A DNA stretch of 16,873 bases from Actinomycetota bacterium (lineage in GTDB: Bacteria; Actinomycetota; Thermoleophilia; Solirubrobacterales; Solirubrobacteraceae), in assembly GCA_009699565.1 (NCBI GenBank), contig WLNX01000012.1, forward strand, positions 1 to 16,873. The letters run 5' to 3'. Positions 9,356 through 16,495 of the stretch are shown one piece after another. A model generated the notes under the pieces. That model saw nothing but the letters and a program-made list of their open reading frames with translations, was not told the DNA's origin and did no database searches. Both the position numbers and the translations under genes were made by a program. How positions within the stretch are numbered: the first letter of the stretch is position 1; the number at the start of each line of letters is the position of its first letter.

Positions 9356-10344
9356 GTCTGGTCGCCCCCTGTCTCCTCGGCGGGACGCCCCGTCACCGCG
9401 AGAAAGACGTCATCCAGGGTCGGCTCTTCGACTTCGACGGCGTCGACTTCAATCTGGGCATCGTCAAGAGTGCGGACTATCGGTGCGATCGCGCGGGCAC
9501 CAAGGGCGGTGCGGATAGTAAGCCCGCCCTCCCTGCGCTCACTGACGGCGCCATGCACGGCCAAGAGATCGCGAGCCTTTTCCGTCTGAGTCTCGTCAAG
9601 AAGCTTCACGTAAAGCCCCGGTTCGCCGACGAGTCGTCCCAGCTCCTGCGGAGTGCCCTCAGCAACGATGCGGCCGTGATCGATGATTCCGACGCGGTCG
9701 GCGAGCTGCTCGGCCTCCTCGAGATACTGGGTGGTCAGGAAGACGGTCGTCCCTTCATCGTTGAGCGCTTTAACCTCGCGCCAGAGCGCTGAGCGGCTGA
9801 CCGGATCGAGGCCAGTCGTCGGCTCGTCAAGGAACAGCACGCTCGGCCTGTGAACGAGCGCCATGGCGAGATCGAGGCGCCGGCGCATGCCGCCGGAGTA
9901 GGTCCCCAGAAGACGGTCGCCAGCGTCAACTAGGTCAACCCGCTCGAGCAGGTCGGCCCCGCGAAGCTTGGCCTCCGCCCGCTTCAGCCCGTGTAGCGCA
10001 CCCTGCAGCTGCAGGAGCTCGCGTCCGGTCATCAGCGGGTCAAGCGCGGCCTCCTGAAGCGCCACTCCGATCGCCCGTCGAACTTGAGGCGCCTCGTGGA
10101 GCACATCGAACCCTGCAACCGTTGCGCTGCCGCCGGTCGGCCGCAGCAGCGTCGTGAGGATGCGGACCGTGGTCGATTTGCCGGCGCCGTTGGGCCCAAG
10201 AAAGCCATAGATCTCGCCCGAGTCGACGACGATGTCAACCCCGTCTACGGCGCGCAGTCCACCGGGATAGATCCGCTCGAGTCCTTTGACGACGATCGCG
10301 TGGTCGCCGAGTTCTGCCTGAGTTGACGTTGCATCCGGTTGCAC
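9352..10344 (-). CDS. DrrA-family ABC transporter ATP-binding protein
   Basis: Cytoplasmic ATPase of an ABC-2 exporter, 330 residues from the chosen GTG at 10344. Numbered from that start: Walker A GPNGAGKST (50-58), Q-loop Gln97, signature YSGGMRRRLDLA (149-160), Walker B VLFLDEPTTGLDP (169-181), and LTTQYLEEAEQLADR (203-217). The last motif has Gln where most ABC ATPases have the switch His; this is normal for the daunorubicin-resistance (DrrA) group, as is the C-terminal EPTLDDVFLAVTG. The frame stays open to an ATG at 10449, but that extension runs into the divergent HPP gene and carries no conserved sequence, so I prefer the GTG. It heads the long minus-strand gene train, so a promoter should lie in 10345-10417, though I see no convincing -35/-10 pair. 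Confidence 0.92.
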   Translation of the reverse strand: MQPDATSTQAELGDHAIVVKGLERIYPGGLRAVDGVDIVVDSGEIYGFLGPNGAGKSTTVRILTTLLRPTGGSATVAGFDVLHEAPQVRRAIGVALQEAALDPLMTGRELLQLQGALHGLKRAEAKLRGADLLERVDLVDAGDRLLGTYSGGMRRRLDLAMALVHRPSVLFLDEPTTGLDPVSRSALWREVKALNDEGTTVFLTTQYLEEAEQLADRVGIIDHGRIVAEGTPQELGRLVGEPGLYVKLLDETQTEKARDLLAVHGAVSERREGGLTIRTALGARAIAPIVRTLDDAQIEVDAVEVEEPTLDDVFLAVTGRPAEETGGDQT

Positions 10345-10417
10345 GGAAGGCAGCCTAGCCGCCCTGCCGCCGCTGCCATTCCTGGCGAGTGAGCCCCGGA
10401 GTAGGCTTTGGCCGGCA

Positions 10418-10999
10418 ATGGAAAAACCCCACTCAAATATCTCCGACATGCTTCCCCGGCGCGCAGTGATTAATGACCTGAGCGTGCCGTACCGATCGGG
10501 CTCCGGCTACATCCTCACGATGACCGTCGTTGCGACCGCCCTGCTGTGCGCGCTGGCGGTAGTCGCCAGCGAGCCCTTCCTCGTTCCCTCTATCGGACCG
10601 ACGATCTTCATCATCTTTGCCTTTCCGCTCTCCGAGCAGGCCCATCCGCGCAACATCATCCTCTCGACCGTAATCGCGATTCTGGCCGGCATCGCTTCGC
10701 TCGCCCTCTTCGGCCTAGTGCATGTTCCGCCGGATCTAACGGATCTGAGCTGGATGCGTGCGGCCGCGCTGGTCGTCGGTATTGGCCTGGCTACGGCCGG
10801 AATCTCAGCGCTGCGCGCACTCCACGTCCCTGCTATCGCGACGGCGATGATCATCTCGGCGGGACTGCTCGACAAACCGCTCGACTGGCTGTCGGTTCTG
10901 ATCGGAGTGCTCTTCGTGACATCGATCGGTCTCTTGATCAACCGCGCCGCTGGCAAGCCGCAGGCGCTGTGGTGGCGCCCGCAGCCGCCAACCCTTTAG
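10418..10999 (+). CDS. HPP-family integral membrane protein
   Basis: A 193-residue membrane protein with four to five hydrophobic segments (about 31-50, 52-70, 80-101, 113-132 and 137-176). It carries the HPP-family landmarks PSIGPT (57-62), FAFPLSEQAHPRN (67-79) and a conserved C-terminal membrane pair. Some HPP proteins of cyanobacteria and plastids transport nitrite; for bacterial single-domain members such as this the substrate is not established. There is no fused CBS domain. The ATG at 10418 is followed by an in-frame ATG at 10448, which is an alternative start. Neither has a strong ribosome site; a CGGAG lies about 17 nt before the first. It is divergent from the ABC operon and convergent with the MFS gene, with only 5 nt between stop codons. 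Confidence 0.85.
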   Translation: MEKPHSNISDMLPRRAVINDLSVPYRSGSGYILTMTVVATALLCALAVVASEPFLVPSIGPTIFIIFAFPLSEQAHPRNIILSTVIAILAGIASLALFGLVHVPPDLTDLSWMRAAALVVGIGLATAGISALRALHVPAIATAMIISAGLLDKPLDWLSVLIGVLFVTSIGLLINRAAGKPQALWWRPQPPTL

Positions 11000-11004
11000 G
11001 CCGC

Positions 11005-12204
11005 CTAGATCACCGGAGCGCGACCATCTGCCGGGAGCCCTCCGGGATGCTCGCGCTCCAGATAGACAGCGCGCAGTCGCGCGGCGACAGTGGCCAGCAG
11101 GATCGCCAGCACCGAGGCCCCGAAAAAGATCCCGCCGAAGTGATCGGCATCGGCGAGCGGAGCTGCGGCCGCGCTGGCGACGGCACCTCCCACGAAGACG
11201 GAACCAGCAAAGAAGGCAACCGTGACGGCTCTTGCCGTCGGGTTTACTTGAGTCGCCCAAAGCTGCATGGTCGGATGGAGGAAGCCGAACCCGGCCCCGA
11301 GCGCCGCCGCCGCTACAACCGCCGTTGCCACGACCGTGTCGACTGCCGCGAGCATCAGGCCGCAGGCCGCAATGACAGAGCCAATCGCAATCATCAGCGG
11401 CGACGCGAATCGTCTGATCGCTCTCGTTACGACGGGGACGCAGCAGACATTGGCCACGCCAAAGCCCGCTGCCGCAGACCCGGCGATGACTGCGCCAACT
11501 CCATTCGCTTGGAGAGACGCCGAGACGAAAGTCAGCGATCCTAGGATTACCGCGCCCTCCACGAAACCAATCATCAGCACCACAAGAACCCAGCCTTGGC
11601 GGAGCGCGGCGCGGGCGTGCTGCGCAAAGCTCTTGTCGGTGACGATGCGGGCCGGCTCGGGGAGATGCACGATCGCGAGGGCCAGAAGCAGCGCAAGCAG
11701 CGAAGTGACCAAGAAGGCAGCCCTCCAGGTGATCAGTTGGGCGCAGACTCCGCCGACCACTGTCGCCACGGCGATGCCCGCCGACGCCGAGGCGATCGTC
11801 AGCGTCAGCGCGTGTTGACGCTCGGATACCTCGACGGTGTCGCCGATGTAAGTGACGACCGTCGGCACAATCGCCGCGAACAGCACGCCGCTTAGGGTGC
11901 GTGCAGCGAGCAGCACGCCGAAGCTGGGAGCGAACGCAGCCGCCGCGCAGCAGAATGCCCCCGCGACGACCGCAAAGCGAATCACCTTGACCCTCCCGAT
12001 GCGGTCGGAGAGGGCGCCCCAGAAAGGTTGGCTGAGGCCGTAAGCGACAAAGTACGCGCTCGCGACGAGAGCGGCTGTGCCGAGCGATACACCGAACGCT
12101 CCCGCGATCGGCACGAGCAGCGGCGGAATTGCGAAGCGGTCGAAACTCGAGAGGAAGGTCGCGGCGCGGAGCCGCCACTGAACCGCCTTGCCGTTTGCGT
12201 GCAC
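11005..12204 (-). CDS. MFS transporter, probable drug/metabolite efflux type (DHA1-like)
   Basis: A 399-residue inner-membrane secondary transporter with about 12 hydrophobic segments. The MFS motif A between TM2 and TM3 is seen as GALSDRIGRVKV (63-74), followed by an AARTLSGVLFAAIVPT stretch (motif B region with its Arg) and, in TM5, a glycine-rich GIAVATVVGG resembling the antiporter motif C. The overall pattern fits proton-coupled efflux carriers of the DHA1 group (Bcr/CflA or arabinose-efflux-like). The start is GTG at 12204. An overlapping larger reading frame in another phase is only a shadow. It stands alone between the HPP gene (convergent) and the tRNA (divergent), so the context does not reveal its substrate. 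Confidence 0.9.
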   Translation of the reverse strand: MHANGKAVQWRLRAATFLSSFDRFAIPPLLVPIAGAFGVSLGTAALVASAYFVAYGLSQPFWGALSDRIGRVKVIRFAVVAGAFCCAAAAFAPSFGVLLAARTLSGVLFAAIVPTVVTYIGDTVEVSERQHALTLTIASASAGIAVATVVGGVCAQLITWRAAFLVTSLLALLLALAIVHLPEPARIVTDKSFAQHARAALRQGWVLVVLMIGFVEGAVILGSLTFVSASLQANGVGAVIAGSAAAGFGVANVCCVPVVTRAIRRFASPLMIAIGSVIAACGLMLAAVDTVVATAVVAAAALGAGFGFLHPTMQLWATQVNPTARAVTVAFFAGSVFVGGAVASAAAAPLADADHFGGIFFGASVLAILLATVAARLRAVYLEREHPGGLPADGRAPVI

Positions 12205-12265
12205 GGCGCAACGCTACTCGCCCGCAACCGCTGAACCTTCTCCATTCGGTACGATCAGCCACCCC

Positions 12266-12339
12266 GCCGGAGTAGCTCAGCTGGTTAGAGCAGCGGAATC
12301 ATAATCCGCGTGTCGGGGGTTCGAGTCCCTCCTCCGGCA
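12266..12339 (+). tRNA. tRNA with anticodon CAT (elongator Met most likely; Ile2 not excluded)
   Basis: A 74-nt cloverleaf is complete: acceptor GCCGGAG pairs with CTCCGGC, D-arm GCTC/GAGC with AGCTGGTTA loop, anticodon stem GCGGA/TCCGC around loop ATCATAA (anticodon CAT), a 5-nt variable loop, and T-arm GGGGG-TTCGAGT-CCCTC with one G.U pair. The discriminator base is A. The 3' CCA is not encoded (TCCC follows), so it must be added by the CCA-adding enzyme. It is not initiator tRNA: position 1-72 is a normal G-C pair and the anticodon stem lacks the three G-C pairs of fMet. Sequence alone cannot fully separate elongator Met from lysidine-modified Ile2. Confidence 0.95.
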
Positions 12340-12352
12340 TCCCCTCACCCCT

Positions 12353-12380
12353 TGCGCGGGATGGATCTGCCGCGCAGATC
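12353..12380 (+). promoter_or_regulatory. Two mutually exclusive hairpins between the tRNA and the channel gene
   Basis: TGCGCGG (12353-12359) can pair with CCGCGCA (12370-12376), and GATCTGC (12364-12370) can pair perfectly with GCAGATC (12374-12380) around a 3-nt loop. The two stems share bases and cannot form together. There is no T-run, so neither is a classic terminator. It may help end or process the tRNA transcript; chance in GC-rich DNA is possible. Confidence 0.3.
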
Positions 12381-12462
12381 TGCCGGACGACCCACGCACG
12401 CAACCGGCCGCGATTCGATCTATTGCTTGCTCGGCCGCTCTGATGCTTTACTCAACCTCTAG

Positions 12463-13383
12463 ATGGCCGAACCGAACGAAACAGGCGTCAATGAAGGCAG
12501 CGGTGGACGCCTTACGAGCGCCATTGCCGACCGCTGCCACTCAATAGTCGAGAGCGAGCGCTTTCAATTCTTCATCGTTGGCGTGATTGTCGTCAACGCG
12601 ATTTCGCTCGGCCTCTACACCTTTGGCAGCGTGGAGCAATCTCTGGGATCTTCGCTAGCGACGATCGACAGGATCTGCTTGGCGATCTACGTAGTCGAGC
12701 TGGTAATCCGCTTCCTCTCCTATCTGCGAGCCCCAGCCGACTTCTTCAAGTCGGGTTGGAATATTTTCGACCTCGTTGTCATCGGCAGCGTCTTCATCCC
12801 GGGCCTGGCGAACGAGACCGCAATCCTGAGGGTTTTGAGGGTTTTGCGGATCGCTCGCATTCTTCGCTACCTGCCCGACATCCAGATCCTCGCCCGTGGC
12901 CTCTTGAAGGCGCTTCGGCCGCTTAGCGGGCTGCTTGTGCTCACGATTGTCCTGCTGTTCCTCTACGGGATGGCCGGCTGGTCGTTCTTCCACACCACAG
13001 CGCCGGAGAACTGGAACAACATCGGCCGCTCAATGCTGACGCTGTTTACGGTCCTGACGCTGGAGGGATGGCCGGACATCATGTATCCGCTGCTGGACCT
13101 CACTCCGTGGGTTGCCCTCTACTTCGTCAGCTTCGTCCTGATCGCAACCTTCATCGTCTTCAACATGGTCATCGGCGTGATCCTGAACAGCCTCGATACC
13201 GCCCACAAGGCGGAGAATGCGCGTCAACGAGCTGCCGCACTGGCCGACGACGGCATCCTGATCTCGGACCCGAGAGTTCTGGCTCACATCGAAACTCTGC
13301 GCGAGGCGATCGACGATCTCGAGGTCGACATTGCCAATCGCGACTCACGCGCAGCGGCCTCCGAGCAACCGCCGACGGCCTGA
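12463..13383 (+). CDS. Voltage-gated cation channel, bacterial NaV/CaV type (one-domain, 6 TM)
   Basis: A 306-residue channel subunit expected to work as a homotetramer in the cytoplasmic membrane. Segments: S1 about 34-54, S2 about 66-87 (Glu79, Arg83), S3 about 100-113 (Asp103), S4 about 120-138 with five arginines exactly three apart (123, 126, 129, 132, 135), S5 about 152-176, pore helix and filter TLEGWPD (199-205), and S6 about 215-243 ending in NMVIGVILNSLD. A charged tail (about 246-296) has a heptad-like IETLREAIDDLEVDI stretch, fitting the C-terminal coiled coil of the family. The common filter in NaChBac-like sodium channels is TLESW; here Gly202 replaces Ser and Asp205 follows, features associated with calcium selectivity. 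No ribosome site is visible before the ATG, so a leaderless or weakly translated message is possible. The gene stands alone. Confidence 0.93.
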   Translation: MAEPNETGVNEGSGGRLTSAIADRCHSIVESERFQFFIVGVIVVNAISLGLYTFGSVEQSLGSSLATIDRICLAIYVVELVIRFLSYLRAPADFFKSGWNIFDLVVIGSVFIPGLANETAILRVLRVLRIARILRYLPDIQILARGLLKALRPLSGLLVLTIVLLFLYGMAGWSFFHTTAPENWNNIGRSMLTLFTVLTLEGWPDIMYPLLDLTPWVALYFVSFVLIATFIVFNMVIGVILNSLDTAHKAENARQRAAALADDGILISDPRVLAHIETLREAIDDLEVDIANRDSRAAASEQPPTA

Positions 13384-13432
13384 CCGCGAAGGACGCTCGC
13401 AGCGGTTCAGTGCTCAGCTGGCGACTTGCCCC

Positions 13433-15088
13433 TTATCGGACGCAGGCGGATCCGCGGCAGGTGCTGAGCTCCAGCGCGAGCTGGGCCATCTCAGCAAGCT
13501 TCGCTGCCGAGGACGGGACCGAAGCGAGGTTGTTCATCTCGTAGGGGTCACTAACGAGGTTGTACAGCTCTTCCTCGCCGGTTCCCGTGTACTTCGCGTA
13601 CATGTAGTCCTTCGTACGAACCCCGTAGTACGGAACGTCCCACTGATTGGGGTAGGCGCCGGGCTTGACGAAGAGCTTACGGGTCGCTTCAAGCGGCACG
13701 GCGGTGCGTGCGAGCGACGGGTTCTTGATCAGTTTCAGCAGCGACATGCCGTCGGTCTGACGGCCGGCGGTTGCGCCGGTTGCGTCAACGATTGTGGGCG
13801 ACAGGTCAACGTTTGCCACCAGCGCGTCGTTGACCTTGCCCTTCGGGATGCCGGGCCCCCTCATAAGCAGCGGAACGTGGATCGACTCTTCGTACGGCAT
13901 GTACTTGTCACCGGGGATGTTGTGCTCGCCGAGCAGCCACCCGTTGTCCGACGTGAAGATGATCAGCGTCTTCTCGAGCTGACCGCTCTTCTTGAGCTGC
14001 GCCACGGTCTTAGCGACTTGATCGTCGAGCGCCATGGAGGCGCCGGCGCGGCCGCGCGTGTAGTCGGTCAGCTTCGTTATGCAGCCGCCCTTGCACTCGG
14101 GCGAGAGGATGTTCGGCACGGCGGGCGACTGGAGCGCTTCGCGCTTGTCGCTCATGTTTACCTCGGCGAACGAAGGCGCGCTGCGATCGAGCGGCAGGTT
14201 CTTAACTCGGCTGAGGTACGGCTCCGGGACGCGCGGGTTGATTCCAATGCTGCGGGCCAGGTTGGCCTGCTCGGCGACATCCTCGCGGTGCTGGCTCGGA
14301 GGCGTATACCAGGAGAACCAGCGCTTCTTCGACTTTGTCGCCTTCGCGATGAATGCGCGGGAACCGTCGGCTTCGATCTTGGTCGTGTAGTTCTTCGGGT
14401 CGGTTGAACCAAAAGTCCACGGCCGCGGGCGGCTCCAGAACAGGCTCGAGATCGTTGAGACCAGCGACGTAGGTGTCCCCGCGTACTCGGTGATCTTGCC
14501 CTCGCCAACAATCTTTGAGAACTGCAGCACACGGTTGGACCAGTCCGGGTCGCCGTGGCGGGTGACCTTGCCATTCACGTTGATCGTGGTGTTGAAGGCG
14601 TCGATGGTTGATTCGTCGATCGATCCGCGCCAGTCGTTCCAACCCTTGGGAACCTCGGTCTGACTTAGCTCGCCATAGCCGTTCAGATACTTGCCGCTGA
14701 CTCCTGTCTGCCAACCGGCACGCTGAAGCCAGGCCCCCATGTTGTTGTCCTTGGTGCTCCAACCGATGAAGTTGTCCGGAGAGAAGACCGACGTCACGCC
14801 GTGATTGTGCGCAAGCTGGCCGGTCAGGAAGGTGGTCCGCGCCGGGCAGCAGAGCGGATAGGTGACAAAGTGCTTGCTGAAGGTAGTCCCCTGATTGCCA
14901 AGCAGCTTCTTCGTCTGCGGCATCCACTTCATGTCGTCGTATCGCATGTCGTCGGCCATGATCACGAGGACGTTCGGCTTCTTGGCCGACGGAGCTGCAC
15001 TGGAACTGACGCCGGCAGAGGCGATCGGGGCGCTGAACGCAGCGGCTGCTGCGGCGGCAAGGACGATGGTTGCGGCGCGACGAATCAT
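13433..15088 (-). CDS. Secreted sulfatase (formylglycine-dependent, alkaline-phosphatase superfamily)
   Basis: A 551-residue exported enzyme expected to hydrolyse sulfate esters outside the membrane. Residues 1-25 are a signal peptide (MIRRA, then a long Ala-rich core ending ASA). The catalytic signature is PLCCPARTTFLTG (78-90): CxPxR begins at Cys80, which a formylglycine-generating enzyme would convert. Metal ligands are in MADDMR (Asp46, Asp47) and TSDNGW (Asp381, Asn382); GKY (132-134), HNHG (94-97) and GEHN (387-390) are further family landmarks. Cysteine pairs at 332/336 and 544/549 could be disulfides after export. The substrate is unknown (sulfated glycan, choline sulfate or aryl sulfate). 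A purine-rich ribosome site GGGAGAGGGAG ends 4 nt before the ATG. No formylglycine-generating enzyme gene is in the window. Confidence 0.95.
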   Translation of the reverse strand: MIRRAATIVLAAAAAAAFSAPIASAGVSSSAAPSAKKPNVLVIMADDMRYDDMKWMPQTKKLLGNQGTTFSKHFVTYPLCCPARTTFLTGQLAHNHGVTSVFSPDNFIGWSTKDNNMGAWLQRAGWQTGVSGKYLNGYGELSQTEVPKGWNDWRGSIDESTIDAFNTTINVNGKVTRHGDPDWSNRVLQFSKIVGEGKITEYAGTPTSLVSTISSLFWSRPRPWTFGSTDPKNYTTKIEADGSRAFIAKATKSKKRWFSWYTPPSQHREDVAEQANLARSIGINPRVPEPYLSRVKNLPLDRSAPSFAEVNMSDKREALQSPAVPNILSPECKGGCITKLTDYTRGRAGASMALDDQVAKTVAQLKKSGQLEKTLIIFTSDNGWLLGEHNIPGDKYMPYEESIHVPLLMRGPGIPKGKVNDALVANVDLSPTIVDATGATAGRQTDGMSLLKLIKNPSLARTAVPLEATRKLFVKPGAYPNQWDVPYYGVRTKDYMYAKYTGTGEEELYNLVSDPYEMNNLASVPSSAAKLAEMAQLALELSTCRGSACVR

Positions 15089-15135
15089 TGGTCTCCCTCT
15101 CCCGGCAGGGCGGAGTGCCCTGCCATCTGATGATT

Positions 15136-15164
15136 ATTCCACTTTCCAGCGACGGTTGTGCCAA
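15136..15164 (-). promoter_or_regulatory. Possible sigma70-type promoter for the sulfatase gene
   Basis: On the minus strand TTGGCA (15159-15164, 5/6 match to TTGACA) is followed after 17 nt by TGGAAT (15136-15141, 4/6 match to TATAAT). Transcription from here would give a leader of about 40 nt to the ATG at 15088. This AT-richer patch lies in the 197-nt divergent region 15089-15285, which otherwise holds nothing I can name. Confidence 0.35.
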
Positions 15165-15285
15165 TTAACTTGGTCGGGTCCGCAACAAAGGGCTTCCGGA
15201 TGCGTTGGTTGAAGTAGTGCACGTCGTGAAGATCAAACACAGCCGCCCTAACGTAGTTGCGGTGTCCGCAGCTGGAACAGCAAAG

Positions 15286-16428
15286 ATGCGCATCCCGTCG
15301 CTCGCGCTCACCGCGGCTGCTGCGTGTCTGCTGCTAGGTGCCATCGCCCCTCAGCAGTCGCAGGGCGCCAGCATCAACGCGGCCTTCAAGGGGCAGGCGA
15401 TGTGGATCTGGCAGATGCCCAAGACAGAGGGCGGAAACGTCGCAAAAATCGTCGCGCGCGCAAAGAAGGCAAATGTCACCGCCGTCTACGTGAAGTCGGC
15501 GGACGGCTCGGGCGCTTGGCAGCAGTTTACGAAGACGCTGGTCAAGTCGCTTCGCGCATCCGGTCTTCGCGTCTGCGGCTGGCAGTTTGTGTACGGCTCA
15601 AAACCAACGGCCGAGGCCCGCGCCGCAGCGACCGCCAAGACGGCCGGCGCGCAGTGCCTGATCATCGATGCGGAGTCGACCTACGAGGGGCGCTATAGCT
15701 CCGCGCGCACCTACATGAAGGAGCTGCGCAAGCGGGTCGGGTCTAAATTCGCGCTCGGCTTCACGAGTTTTCCCTACGTCGACTACCACCCGTCGCTTCC
15801 TTACTCGGTCTTCCTTGGTCCCGGCGGAGCAGAGGTCAACATGCCTCAGGTCTACTGGAGGGACATCGGGACAACCGTCACCAAAGCCATGGCGCACACG
15901 TGGCGTGAGAACCGGATTTACGGCCGCCCAATCCATCCAATCGGTCAGACCTACCAGGCGCCGCCTACCAGGGACATCTACACGTTCAGGCGTCTGGCCA
16001 GCGCCTACCGAGCGCCGGGCTACAGCTGGTGGGAGTGGTCGCCAACGTCCTCAAAGGTCTGGAACGCCCTGGGCAAAGAGATGCCGACTGCAGAGAAGGC
16101 CTCGGATCCAGGCTGGCCCACTCTTCGACGCGGGTCGAAGGGCGACTCGGTCATCCGCGCGCAGCAACTATTGGCCTCGGTCACGGCCTCAGGCCTGAAG
16201 GCCAACGGTATCTTCGGGACAGCAACCGTCAATGCCGTCAAGGCCTTCCAGAAGGACCACAAGCTCGATGCTGACGGTGTGCTCGGCGCCGGAACCTGGA
16301 GACTGCTCGGCAAGGTCACCGTTGCCGCGGCAAGGAGCAGCCGGGCTTTGATCGCTGCCAGCACGGAACAGATCCCGCGCTCGGCAACGCTGCCGGCCCG
16401 GCGCAACGAACTCGCCTCCCGCCGCTAA
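15286..16428 (+). CDS. Secreted TIM-barrel-like protein with C-terminal peptidoglycan-binding domain
   Basis: A 380-residue exported protein. Residues 1-29 form a signal peptide (MRIPSLALTAAAACLLLGAI, with a likely cut near QGA-S). Residues about 36-265 have alternating strands and helices ending in short hydrophobic strands (AMWIWQ, VTAVYVKSADG, RVCGWQFVYG, QCLIIDAES, FALGFTSFP, VNMPQVYW, GYSWWEWSP), the look of a glycoside-hydrolase-like TIM barrel; Asp128 and Glu130 in IIDAES sit on a strand end where GH25/GH18-like enzymes keep catalytic acids. Residues about 277-343 are a PG_binding_1 domain (LRRGSKGDSVIRAQQLL, NGIFGTATVNAVKAFQ, DGVLGAGTW). It probably acts at the cell wall, as a lysin or wall-anchored glycan enzyme; catalysis is inferred. 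The frame extends back to a TTG at 15205, but the ATG at 15286 starts a proper signal peptide. It is divergent from the sulfatase. Confidence 0.88.
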   Translation: MRIPSLALTAAAACLLLGAIAPQQSQGASINAAFKGQAMWIWQMPKTEGGNVAKIVARAKKANVTAVYVKSADGSGAWQQFTKTLVKSLRASGLRVCGWQFVYGSKPTAEARAAATAKTAGAQCLIIDAESTYEGRYSSARTYMKELRKRVGSKFALGFTSFPYVDYHPSLPYSVFLGPGGAEVNMPQVYWRDIGTTVTKAMAHTWRENRIYGRPIHPIGQTYQAPPTRDIYTFRRLASAYRAPGYSWWEWSPTSSKVWNALGKEMPTAEKASDPGWPTLRRGSKGDSVIRAQQLLASVTASGLKANGIFGTATVNAVKAFQKDHKLDADGVLGAGTWRLLGKVTVAAARSSRALIAASTEQIPRSATLPARRNELASRR

Positions 16429-16434
16429 CCGGCG
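16420..16434 (+). other. Small hairpin over the stop codon of the peptidoglycan-binding gene
   Basis: CGCCG (16420-16424) and CGGCG (16430-16434) form a perfect 5-bp stem around CTAAC, which includes the TAA stop. It lacks a T-run and is too short to call a terminator with any confidence. Confidence 0.15.
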
Positions 16435-16483
16435 CCCGCTAAGCGTCCGTCGGCCGTTGTAACTTCGATCGGCAACCAACGAC

Positions 16484-16488
16484 GGAGG
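16484..16488 (+). promoter_or_regulatory. Strong ribosome binding site of the glycine-periodic protein gene
   Basis: GGAGG at 16484-16488 sits 7 nt before the ATG at 16496. It is the clearest Shine-Dalgarno in the window and fixes the start of the truncated last gene. Confidence 0.8.
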
Positions 16489-16495
16489 AACCACG

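Noticed and set aside
10379..10407. TTCCTG-17-TAGGCT as a promoter for the HPP gene
   Set aside because: Both hexamers match consensus at only about half their positions, no better than chance in this sequence.
10345..10449. Longer N-terminus of the ABC ATPase from an ATG at 10449
   Set aside because: The added 35 residues resemble nothing in the family and would overlap the start of the divergent HPP gene; the GTG at 10344 fits better.
10997..11007. Palindrome-like TAGGCCGCCTA holding both stop codons of the convergent HPP and MFS genes
   Set aside because: The stem is only 4 bp with no T-run; two facing TAG stops create the symmetry by themselves, so it is not called a terminator.
10805..12262. 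485-residue minus-strand open frame
   Set aside because: It overlaps the MFS transporter in another phase and reads as Arg/Ser-rich shadow sequence without membrane segments.
13331..14407. 358-residue plus-strand open frame
   Set aside because: Antisense to the sulfatase, with no domain signature and no ribosome site; the sulfatase is unmistakable.
15205..15285. TTG-initiated extension of the peptidoglycan-binding protein
   Set aside because: It would bury the signal peptide behind 27 residues; the ATG at 15286 gives a normal signal sequence.
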